This document shows, piece after piece, positions 8,701 through 18,067 of a stretch of DNA of 62,000 nt. The notes beneath the pieces were generated by a model, which saw only the letters and a program-made list of their open reading frames with translations, did not search any database and was not told the origin of the DNA. The translations under genes and the position numbers were made by a program. Origin of the DNA: Acanthaster planci. Lineage: Eukaryota; Echinodermata; Asteroidea; Valvatida; Acanthasteridae. The stretch's first letter is position 1. Each line of letters opens with the position of its first letter. The DNA lies in assembly GCF_001949145.1 (NCBI RefSeq), contig NW_019091476.1, positions 33,963 through 95,962 of the forward strand, read 5' to 3'.

Positions 8701-10746
8701 CCCCACACGCTTTGCCTTGTATCATCATCCTCGACTCCATAGGCTGCGTGCACGTTGCTTCACTAGCGCAAGGCATTGTGGGAACCAACATGGCGCGGCA
8801 AGATCGTATCCATGGGAACGAAGTTGGCCTTGTATTAACTTGTTGACTGGCTCCACTACGAGATGGTAATGACCAGCCACCTGCAGCATCAAGGTGCCAC
8901 GGGCGCCTTGACTAATCCGCTCCGACTGGACTCCGCACGAGCGCCATGTGACGCGCATCTAAATTGATGTGTCGAGCAGTCTTTTTACGCACGTGCGCAA
9001 GAGGCTACCACTCTCGTGTCCGGCCTTAAAAAGCAGCATTTCGCAGCTTAGGAAACAAACTCTTTTTTTTTCTTTCCGGCAGATTCTAGGAGGAGGCAGA
9101 GCATGGATTATCTCGTGAATATCACCGTGCCATTCATCGTTTCGCCCACTGCTTTCCCCCTTTTTTAAATTTATACGCACAAGACTGGTGGTCTAGGCCC
9201 GAGGGGGGGGCGGAAGGGTGTTGTGCGACAAGCGCCCCCAACGTTCAAACTCTTCTCATTCAGTATTATGCAGCGACGGCGTGCACATCCTTTGTTTCTT
9301 AGCTGCGAGAAGATGGACCACGATCGACGAACAGCCGGCTATAAGTTACATTGATAATTTGTTAATTTTAACTGTGACTCGGAGTGTTTAAACCCGTGTG
9401 ATATATATCTTATATGGGACTTTCACTTGTATCAGAAAAGTTAATTTTCGAGATGAAAATTGTCTTCGGGAGAGATGCTTTGTTTACCTGCAATTCCAGG
9501 ACCGTGCCGTGCCAGTTCAACTGTACTTGCATCCTTTGCCTGCAACGCGTTGCCCGCATATGCGTTTGTGTGCGACGGTCAGAGATGCGTGCTCTATCTC
9601 CATGCGCTGTAAGTTTTGATCGAACGTGAAGAATTTTTGACTACACGCGTACCCAAAAGCAATGGACAAAATTTGAATGGACGCATCACTCGTTTTTTAT
9701 AACGTTGTGGAAAAAGAGTCATGATGAAGGGAAGGATTTCCTTTAAACGACTACAGTCGGAAGGTGAGGTCTTTAAACACACATTTCAGAAAAACAAAAT
9801 GTTGAAGTTGGGAGTTTTACAAATTGAGTCGTTGTGCATGGAATTTAGTTGTGTTAATTTGAGGAGATCACACGGCGCAGCGTGTGCATTATAAACGTGT
9901 TCGCAAGCAGGATCCAAAGCTGGATCGAGAAGCTCAAATGGGAATCCTTTTCTAGAATCTCCATGAAAAAAAGGCTGGTGTGCATATTCAAAATAGAACA
10001 AGTTCTTCGATAATCCTTGTAGATAATGGAAACGCTGGAGATTTTAACTTTAAATGAAAAAGTTCCTTATGGGCACCCCATTTAACGAATGGAATAGGCT
10101 CACAGCTGTTGTGCGCACATCACGCGCAAACCCCTTCCGTCCCCCCTGGTCTAGGCCTGTGTGATTATATGTCCTACAGGCTAAGCGCGCATGTATGCGC
10201 GTTTAACGCTGAGCACGCCGAGTACGTGTGACAAATTTATTCCCGCCAGAAGTATCCAGTTCGTCAGTGTGTCGTCACTTCAGTTTAAACCACGCCCACT
10301 GCACACGTGCGCTGCACATAGGATTACATACTGTAATATTGATCGCTGTTTACATGGAACCGGAGGTTAACGCGTAACTTCAGCGATTGTCCAATGAGAG
10401 CCAGCAAATCGTGGCGCGTCCGCCTTTCTTTGTGACGAAGTCACTTACGAACCAGATGGTCTTCACGTGCACGCCAAACGCTTGCAATAACCCGGTTGGG
10501 AAACTGTACTGCCATCTGTCTGACTTTCGCCGACTGGGGGTGCACTTCAGCTCACAGCGGATAGGCTAGTCCTTATAATGAAGCAACAGCACTGACACAG
10601 AACGCCGTTGGCATTACACAACCACTTCCCATTTTCTCCCTATTCTGTCCACAACGTAACACACACATCATTACTAGAACAAACAGGAGAGCACACCTAC
10701 CGACGCCGGCAAGAACGAACACCAGTCCAATCCAGTAAAGAGTCAT
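5484..10746 (-). CDS. Secreted single-discoidin-domain protein (gene span, 3 exons)
   Basis: Joining 10,701-10,746, 6,404-6,786 and 5,484-5,720 gives 666 bases, 221 residues plus TAG, with all junctions in phase. Residues 1 to about 15 are a signal peptide (MTLYWIGLVFVLAGV). Residues 23-188 form one F5/8 type C (discoidin) domain bracketed by C23 and C188, with the usual SRITAS, PWFQVDLG, YQVQYS, ARYIRIRP and IELIGC landmarks. The 33-residue tail is unrecognised, partly hydrophobic and may be an artefact of missing a donor. Discoidin domains bind glycans, phospholipids or collagen, so a secreted lectin-like or matrix role is inferred. Intron 1 is about 3.9 kb. A TATA-like box lies just upstream. 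A second cassette follows downstream. Confidence 0.8.
5492..7815 (-). repeat. Segmental tandem duplication, copy 1
   Basis: This is the partner of 3,285-4,880. It is about 700 bp longer because of unshared sequence around 6,790-7,450. The two exons are much better conserved between copies (about 97-98% by eye) than the introns and flanks (roughly 80% with many indels). Confidence 0.8.
6404..6786 (-). CDS. Discoidin cassette 1, first domain exon
   Basis: The acceptor is ttgtctgttgaag|TTCAAG at 6,786 and the donor is CCGAAG|GTAAAC at 6,404 (383 bp, entry phase 1, exit phase 0). With the last base of the signal exon it encodes residues 16-143: VQVEGLVCQQRLGMEDGSIP, then NCRPENGRLNNPGGGRIVGG, W74-C75, PWFQVDLGELLLVEGV and VTEYQVQYSDDGVAWLYV. 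Cysteines 23, 55 and 75 are present. The GGG-rich insert NPGGGRIVGGWCPARND is a feature of some echinoderm and lancelet discoidin proteins as far as I recall; that comparison is not tested here. Confidence 0.9.
8723..8826. mobile_element. 104-bp MITE with TSD, relative of the element at 44,401-44,702
   Basis: The ends CATCATCCTCGACTCCAT and CCATGGGAACGAAGTTG are imperfect inverse copies. The element is flanked on both sides by GCCTTGTAT (8,714-8,722 and 8,827-8,835), a clear target-site duplication of 8-9 bp. Internal words (ggctgcgtgcacgttgcttc, aacatggcgcggcaagatcg) recur in 44,401-44,702. TSD length suggests the hAT superfamily. It has no coding capacity. Confidence 0.75.
10281..10447. repeat. 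Dispersed repeat, copy A
   Basis: The first 20 bases, CAGTTTAAACCACGCCCACT, recur exactly at 27,384-27,403. The last part (10,391-10,447, starting ccaatgagagccagcaaatc) recurs with few changes at 47,044-47,096. The copies therefore define one interspersed element of unknown class. Confidence 0.6.
10701..10746 (-). CDS. Discoidin gene, signal-peptide exon
   Basis: The exon runs from ATG at 10,744-10,746 to a phase-1 donor, GCGTCG|GTAGGTG. It encodes MTLYWIGLVFVLAGV plus one base. This is a textbook hydrophobic signal peptide. The start context CAAAATGA has A at -3. The phase fits the first exon of either discoidin cassette, which is the main reason to join them. The exon is too short to stand out alone; the frame continues past the donor. 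Confidence 0.8.
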
Positions 10747-10787
10747 TTTGGCAGAGGGGCGACCTGCTAGAAGCACTGTAACTCTGT

Positions 10788-10794
10788 CCTTATA
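10788..10794 (-). promoter_or_regulatory. TATA-like box of the discoidin gene
   Basis: The minus strand reads CTTAATATAAGGACAG here, giving TATAAGG about 42 bases before the ATG. A start site some 30 bases downstream would leave a 5' leader of only about 10-15 bases. This is plausible but not proven. Confidence 0.45.
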
Positions 10795-12354
10795 TTAAGG
10801 TTTCATGAGGTACCGTTCTTAAGTTGTGAAAGTTGTCAATGCCACGTCACTTGAGCAGAAGAGGCATCCAGGTTTCTCCCTGTTTATGCTAATACAGGAA
10901 ATTAACTGATCTATTTCCGTCGCAATTTAGCCAAAGAAAGGAAACCACAACACGTTTTCTGTCCCTGTGGAACAAATGGATCGAGGAAATGCTTCTTTTT
11001 TATGGGTGGCAATGCTTCGCTTCAGATGAGAACACAGCCAGATACGGCTACAGAAAACGCCACAAAGCTTTGTGACATTTTGTATAAACCTAGACGAGTA
11101 TTCAGTGCGGCAATTGGACAGTGGAAGGGACATATATTAGCACAGACTTTACGTGAATGTCAAGGGCAGGATTCCTCAGAGGCCTCGTCCCCAAGAAAAT
11201 GTGAAGATCTTCTTTACTGAATTACATGTATAAAAAGGTACATTATAAAAAAAAAAACATGTACAAAATCCCTTGACGTTTGGAATTTGCATTTGCAGAC
11301 ACTATCGTTCATTTATTAAGCACTTGGGTTTGTGAGAGATTCGACATAAGCAGCGCTGTGTAATGGGAATGGACGTGTCAACAGAATGTCGAACAGACGA
11401 TCGCATGCCATTTGTGGATAAATAAACACTAGCGATGCCTTTACACGGAAATAGAACAGGGCCAACATGGTTCCTGGGCACATTGTGCCTGTCACTGACA
11501 AGCACCTCCACTGGGCCAGAGTTCACGAACTTGATGGGCTTTAGGATCAAAGGTCAAGAAACCAACTTGCGGACGGATGTGCCATCACGTCATTTTTACA
11601 AACAAAATAGAGAATCTCTCCCTATAATTCACTTTCCTTCGGTATGAAAGAATAGTTTCAGGCCGGGATGGGGGGACGCCCTCCGAGTTCCCACTTGTTG
11701 GCGCCAGGTTCAGTACTTTCCAATTTGATATCAAGCAATGCCTCAACTACTCGTACAAATCAAAAGAAGCCAACATTAAATTGTGGTCATCTGGCCCACT
11801 TCATGGTAAAAACGCGTCACTATTCGATCAGTGGATTGGTGGCAATTCGCAACACGCTCGTGGACCCGTATTTTGTGCACGACTTGGTTGAGGGTTAGCG
11901 CATGCGCACTCGATCACTTTATCGTAGATTTTGCGGCAGACGACGCGACGTCAGACACCGTCCCGACACTTCTTTCTGCGGATGGAGACTTAAATGTATT
12001 TTTACAAAATACGAACAAATAAAGTTCGTGGAGATAAGCCGATGACTGAAAACTGTTTTAGACAACATTAGACCTTCGTATTAGATGAACCCAGTTACAC
12101 AAATTTTGAAACAAATTCTGAAAAAATGATAAAAAAAAGAACAAACACGATGTCATTCCCATTTAAAAACCATTTGTTCTGTTTGTCAAAACACATGAAA
12201 TAAAGTGCCGTGTGTAAAAAGACCTCGTAATAACATGGGTGGTATTTTCAAGTTATTGCGAACTGAATACATGTATTTTGCACGAGAATCATTTTATCCG
12301 TAGTAGCGCATGTATGGGTGCGCTGGAGTACATGTACGTGTATACATGTAGGGT

Positions 12355-12413
12355 TAACCCTAACACTCCTCAGTCCTCCACAACAGGTGAAGAATTGAGG
12401 AGAGTTAGGGTTT
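12355..12413. repeat. Hairpin with telomere-like words
   Basis: Left arm taaccctaacactcctca (12,355-12,372) and right arm tgaggagagttagggttt (12,396-12,413) are inverse copies with about two mismatches, around a 23-base loop. It is probably a MITE end pair or folded element rather than a telomere. Confidence 0.65.
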
Positions 12414-15400
12414 AATTAATCATGGCCGACCACCAAACGACAGAGAGCCAAAGTAGAAATTGATAAAACTAACGAAGAACGATTCGGAAAAGCTTAAACA
12501 TAACACGGCATCCTTTTTCAAACACTCTTTCAATTACTAAGATATGCAGCATGTGTGGAAAAACTGGAGAACAATTCAAAATTTTTAAAGTGATTTTACG
12601 CGATGGGGTATCAGATGAAATAGGTTGCCTTCGTGGATCGGCCATCGCTTCGTGTGCCTAGCAATGGTCCAACAGAAATTGGGCCCCACTGACCTGCTGA
12701 AAACACATGCGCTGAGACCTTGTCATAAATACATGAAATTGAAAAACACCTACGCATGAAGAGTTATCTAATGATGTAAAATGCTTCTTCTGTTTTCATT
12801 GTTCACGTTTTCGGGGTTGTCGAAATTCGGAGTGTATTGTGTTGCCATGGGGGTCACTGGCTCTCAGCCCTTCCGTGTCGTTCCTACCATTTCCAGCGGT
12901 AGAACCAGTTTACTGTGTATAGGCCTGCAGTTGCGCGCCTCATACACCACACAACTTGCGCGATGTAAGTTGCGTCACTTTTTGCGTCAAAGCGTACAGA
13001 GTTTGCAACCACTTGTGATGGCCGTTTCATATTTGGGGCCCGGGCAACTCTACCGTTTGCCAACTTGACTTGGGCGAAGCTTTGTTGAAATACAAAATCT
13101 CCTTAAGTTTAAGGCAATCTGAAACCAGATCTCACTGCATTCCATCCTGATAATACATCTGAGAACGACGACGCGCTAAATAGGATTTACGAAACTACTG
13201 ACTTTTTCCCGCGGCAGGATATCTATTTCACGCCTTGACGAAATACGCGTTCAATTATTTAAGTCGCCGCGGCGAGATGGGGAGATATTTCGCCGCGGTT
13301 AGTATCTTCTGCGGAGAGATAGCAACTCGAGAAAAAAATGCAAGTGGCCCTTATACGCGTCCATACAATCACAAACTTTCGTGAAAGGCATTTGCCCTGG
13401 GAACGACTGAAGACCGAGTAAGGTTTGGGAATGGGGATGCATTAGATACGTATGTGTAGTCCTACAAAATAAAGCGCAAAGGCTGATTCACACTTTAGGT
13501 GCATGCAACAGCGATGCAAACTTGACGTCACGTAGATTTGCATCATAGTTCCGCTCGAGTGGAAAATGTGTTCAATTTTGGCGAAATCGCAGTACGAATA
13601 TTACATACACGCGCGCCTCCGTGTAACATTCACGAATTCATTTACGTATATTCACGAATGCATTTTGATCCGACGTCACAAATTCGCGTTTGCATTCGCT
13701 TTCGCGCCAATTATGAACATGCTTTAATGTTCACAAAAAGTCGACACAGCACAACGATTCTTTCTTTTCCAAAACCTGGAAAAAAACTTTATTTTTTTTC
13801 CTCAGTCATGTATCAAACCTGCGGCGTTTCACATTGCATTCAACATCGCAACAACGTCTGGGGTTATCGGATACAGCATCTATCACGGATCACCAATATG
13901 TTAATTTAACGATTAACAATGTTAGTGCTGGTTAAAAAGCAATGCTGATCGCGCCCTCGGCGACGACTTTCCTCCGATTTTTCAGCTTTGGGATTTTAAC
14001 GCCCCACCACACCCCAAAAGTACCCTTGAATTCAGAATCAGAGAGAGAGAAAGTTGGAGAACGATTTGAACAGACACCCATAGGGTTCTCCTTTTTTAAA
14101 AGCAACCTAGAGGTTTTTCCGCTAAACACAAGATACAAACAGCGCCCATCCATCGCAGCAAGGTTACTCGAAACCCACAGCGACGGATCTCTGCACCCTC
14201 GACGTAAACATAACGCAGAGGGAGAGTGGAACATCAGTCACTTCGAAACATTACGTGCTACTAACAAGTTCTACACTAGCTCTGAATGTCATCTCACCAG
14301 AGCCATCTCTCTAATTAAAGTGAAACACACTTTGCTTTTGTGTATTTTTTTTTAATCATTAAACAGCAAGCGTAAATGGAAACAGCAGGCGCAATACCCT
14401 GCGTTAAGATAATACCGTTTTCTTCGTTCAGTTAAGTAGAACCGATGACCGTGCGTGACTCCACAATGAAATCACAATCCTAACATCCAAGTCGTGGACT
14501 GTCTGCACAGCTCCACGACCAAACCTATTGAACACTGTCGGCAACGGACATGCTTCAGCACATGCGTGATTGACGTCTTCCTGACGCCCATCAAAGCGGA
14601 TCTTCATATTTACTCCAGTTTACCTTCCAAGAGAAAGTTGTACGATTCCAAAATACGTTTACTCCAAACACCACACTGCCCTACAGTATGGCAGGTCATG
14701 GAAGGGCAGCCAAAATGATCGTTTCACTTTCACCTGGAACCTGGAGAAAATTTGTGATACCACGCTTTGAATAAGGGCGCAGGTCAGATTTTTTTCAGAG
14801 GACCAGCGACACCTTGCAGTACTGCTGTGGTACTAGTCAGTGAGTGTGTCGCACGAGCCGACGCACCACAAGCGATGGGGACTGGCTCTGAATGAACTAC
14901 ACTTGACGAGGCTTGTACGCGTCCACCGCTGAAAGACCTCTTTGAAGTCACATGTCGGGAAGAATAGTCTCACAATCGGAATTTTGGTCAAGTTCGAGAA
15001 ATAAATCATCAAGCCAAACCATCAGGTTTGCATCAACGGAGTTGGAAAAACGAGACGGGACATTGCTGTCGCACACATCTCCCAACTGGTCGCACTGCCA
15101 CAAGTTACCGCAGGAAAGTCACGAGAATTGCTTAGAAATGTCACAGCCACGACAATGTCACAAGCATGCGTACATGCACGCCGTTATGTCGCAGGCGTGA
15201 CGGGGGGGGTATAGTTTGAATTGACTATCCCGGGCGACTGGGACTGGGTCAAACCACGTGACAGACTGTCCCAATGTGGTAGTTTTGTTTTTATGGAAAC
15301 ATGGCGTCTTCTGTTTCACCACGACACGAAATTTTGAGCTAATCGCCTATTCCCACTAGGAGGAAAAACAGCAAATATCCAAGCTGCATCTCTGCCCTGG

Positions 15401-15600
15401 AAAAGATGAGCAGGCAGAGATCAGCGTGCCGTGCTGGGAAAACGATGAAGCACACACAGGTGAAAACCAAGTACATGTACTCCATCTCCCCTTAGCCACG
15501 GCCATAAAATCACATTACCTGTGGTTTGCTGGATCTTACTAACAAAACAACTGTACATCACAAAACACAAATTGAAGTTTTCCCCCCGAAAAAGGGCAAA

Positions 15601-15628
15601 AAACAAACAAACAAACAAACAAACAAAC
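15601..15628 (+). repeat. (AAAC)n microsatellite
   Basis: Seven AAAC units in a row. A second AAAC run lies at 15,877-15,899, about 250 bases on. Nothing else is implied. Confidence 0.9.
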
Positions 15629-17395
15629 CCAGAAACATTGAGTTACCAAAAAACAACCTAACACCCCACCACAAATATTTCAAAACAAGGGTAAGAGGTG
15701 GCAATGCACAATACACCTCTATGACCAAGTTGCGTATGTAATATGATAACTCACCATCACCAGTGGCTCAACGACAACTTTGACAACCCCTACTGAACTG
15801 AGACACTTGGCCAAATGCCCAGAAAAAAAGGGTTGAGGCAGAAAAAAATCAAAGACAATGGAAAGGCAGGAAAGGCAAAAACAAACAAACAAACAAACAT
15901 ACACAAAAGCCACAACATCCCCAAAAAGCAAGCCAAAAATGAAAACAACATCTGATGAAACAAAGAAAAGGACCGAAAACTAACAACCCGACAAACCACT
16001 GCATAATGTGATTTAGTGCAGAGGGGTACAGCCATCACCACATAAATACATGTATATCGCTTAGGCCAAAGAACCACAGTCTATACCTATCGTGACCCTC
16101 TCCTATTTGTTGTGGGATCCATGTAAAATGGTATCAGCCATAGGGATGGCAGAATTCACAGCCTTTTTGTTCAGTGGATGTTGACAAGCCACTGAATTCT
16201 GAAATGCACTCCTCGGAGTCAACTTGCATCCCTACACACCATCAGGGCATTTGGGTGAAATATGGTTGCCTGCAACTAGCAGTCGATGTAGTAATCAGAT
16301 TGGAAAACTTGGCTTTGGCCTAGTTTCACGACTAAGCTATCAAAATGTGACACACTGTTACCTATTTGCAGTATCAAGCAGGAACAATTAAACTTGTTGA
16401 GCAACAAGCAACTATTTTTAAATCAATTTTTCGAAACTCTTTTTTTGATAAACTATGAATTCACACACAGACCTCTTTCCCCCAAACCAATTTACATAAT
16501 CCTGTTTGCTAATTCAGTCAAACAAAAGTGCAGTTTTATCACGGGGACATCTCAATCAGTTAATATACATTGTTGTAAAAGTGCAATAAAATAAAGAGGA
16601 AAAAAGCACAGCAAATATTGCCCAAAAATGGTTCAACGAACACAATAATTAAGCCAGAAATTACTTCTTCCATTGAAGTAAGAAAAATACAAAAATATAA
16701 CTCATTTCGCAATATAAATTACACTATTCTACATTTTAGCCCAACATATACAAGTACAAAACTTATAAAGCTATTTCCATTTGAAGTGAGGACAAGAAAG
16801 TCAAACGACATTTGAATATTCGACAGGTAATCTGAGATTATTTCTAGGTTTGTTAACTTTCAAATGCTTTTTTTCTAAAAGTTGCAACTGAAATCAACGT
16901 GCGGAAAATAGAATCAGTCGACAAACTTCAGTTGTGTTGGAGACTGTATTGGGCAGGAAATAATCTATTATTATATTTCACTTTTAGTCTCAGAAATGTG
17001 GCTGGCTGTGTTGAGGAACTGACACACATACATTCTACATTCTGTTTTAACTTTCTCAAGACAATCATTATCCAATGCATCTGGTACTCTTTCTGTAAAT
17101 GCATTACAGGGAAACAGGTTAAATAATATACAGTCCCATAGTATTGATTTCTGTTCCTGCTTGATTCGGAAAGAGTGTTTTCCTGGTAAAACCAACTAAA
17201 CCTTGACGACTGCCTAAAAATACCATTCTGTGAAGAGGAACAAACAAGGTAAAAAGATTATACTGTCGTTAGCTTCCTGATAAACTGTGTTTTGACATGG
17301 AGTGGACTGAACGTGAGTTCCATACACACATAACCTGACTCAGCGGTTTCTGCAATGAAGTGTGTCACGTTTGATAACATCACTGCAGGGACAGT

Positions 17396-17401
17396 TTTAT
17401 T
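17396..17401 (-). terminator. Candidate AATAAA poly(A) signal of TMEM131
   Basis: The minus strand reads AATAAA here, about 560 bases after the TAA at 17,963. It is the first clear hexamer downstream of the stop that I found. A longer 3' UTR is possible in the AT-rich stretch below it. Confidence 0.45.
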
Positions 17402-17962
17402 GTGAACAAAAAACATCAAAGCGTAAAATCATCATCCATCATTATTTGACAATAAAAATTTTTTGTTAAAGTCTGTTTCAGTATGACCCTACCGCTCAGC
17501 ACTTTGAAAGGAATTTGAACGTTTTCTGGCATTTTAAATATTTCAACCTTATGCAACCATCTGCTCACCCAAAGTGGATGAAAAACCAAGAATTTAGAGT
17601 GGAAGTTTAAATCAGTTGATTTAAACTGATAAAACGTCCAGCAGGATTTAAAAAAGTGTTAAAAACATCTGTGCAAAAACTGGTAGAGTAGGGTGTGTCC
17701 AAAATGGAAACAGTGGCTATGGCTAGCCAGTGACATGCTAATGGCAAAACTGAAGCCCCAGCCTCAAAGTATCTGCTTTGGACGCAGCCTTGCTGCAATC
17801 AAACTGAACAAAAAAGCTTTAAATCGAATGATTTTGCATTAGTTGTTGTGAGCCTAAGCCCATGAACAAGAATTTCTTTGGTGTTTGATGTTCACAATTA
17901 GAACTGGCACCACAATGCCTTGTTTCAATGGTGATGGCTGTTTTTCCCCCCTACTTAACAAT

Positions 17963-18067
17963 TTACTGTTTTTGGTCGTTGTTCCCGGGGCTCCAGGAGG
18001 ATCCGCTGTTCCCCATTGCAGAGAAAGGGTTTCCCCACAGACTGCGGAAGCTGCTGAAGGGAGAGTA
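17963..18067 (-). CDS. TMEM131: TMEM131 exon 33 (last coding exon)
   Basis: The acceptor is ttctcagcag|TACTCT and the stop TAA lies at 17,963-17,965. It encodes residues 1819-1852, including [18 protein letters not shown] and SSWSPGNND. It corresponds to the end of human TMEM131 (tryptophan- and serine-rich). Phase 0 entry matches exon 32. Confidence 0.88.
   Translation of the reverse strand, partial: YSPFSSFRSLWGNPFSAMGNSGSSWSPGNNDQKQ

Larger units (their letters stand above)
6787..10700 (-). other. Intron 1 of the discoidin gene
   Basis: The intron contains the 5' part of the duplicated block (to about 7,815), a short MITE at 8,723-8,826 and part of a dispersed repeat (10,281-10,447). A phase-1 donor, GCGTCG|GTAGGT, opens it at 10,700. 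No coding exon was recognised inside. Short ORFs here have no domain, splice or homology support. Confidence 0.65.
10800..17390. other. Intergenic region between the two genes
   Basis: It lies upstream of the discoidin gene and downstream of TMEM131, both on the minus strand. It holds a telomere-word hairpin (12,355-12,413) and AAAC microsatellites (15,601-15,628 and 15,877-15,899). It also has CpG-bearing patches around 13,200-13,310, including the palindrome tcgccgcggcga. Open frames here (for example 13,942-14,355 and 13,538-13,909 on +) lack domains, splice context and codon pattern. I see no supportable gene. Confidence 0.55.

Noticed and set aside
8612-8869. Plus-strand frames around aacatggcgcggc, a start-like context
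   Set aside because: The segment is the small MITE at 8,723-8,826; the same words recur in the element at 44,401-44,702.
13538-14355. Plus-strand frames of 123 and 137 codons in the intergenic region
   Set aside because: Low-complexity composition, no homology recognised and no splice or start context.
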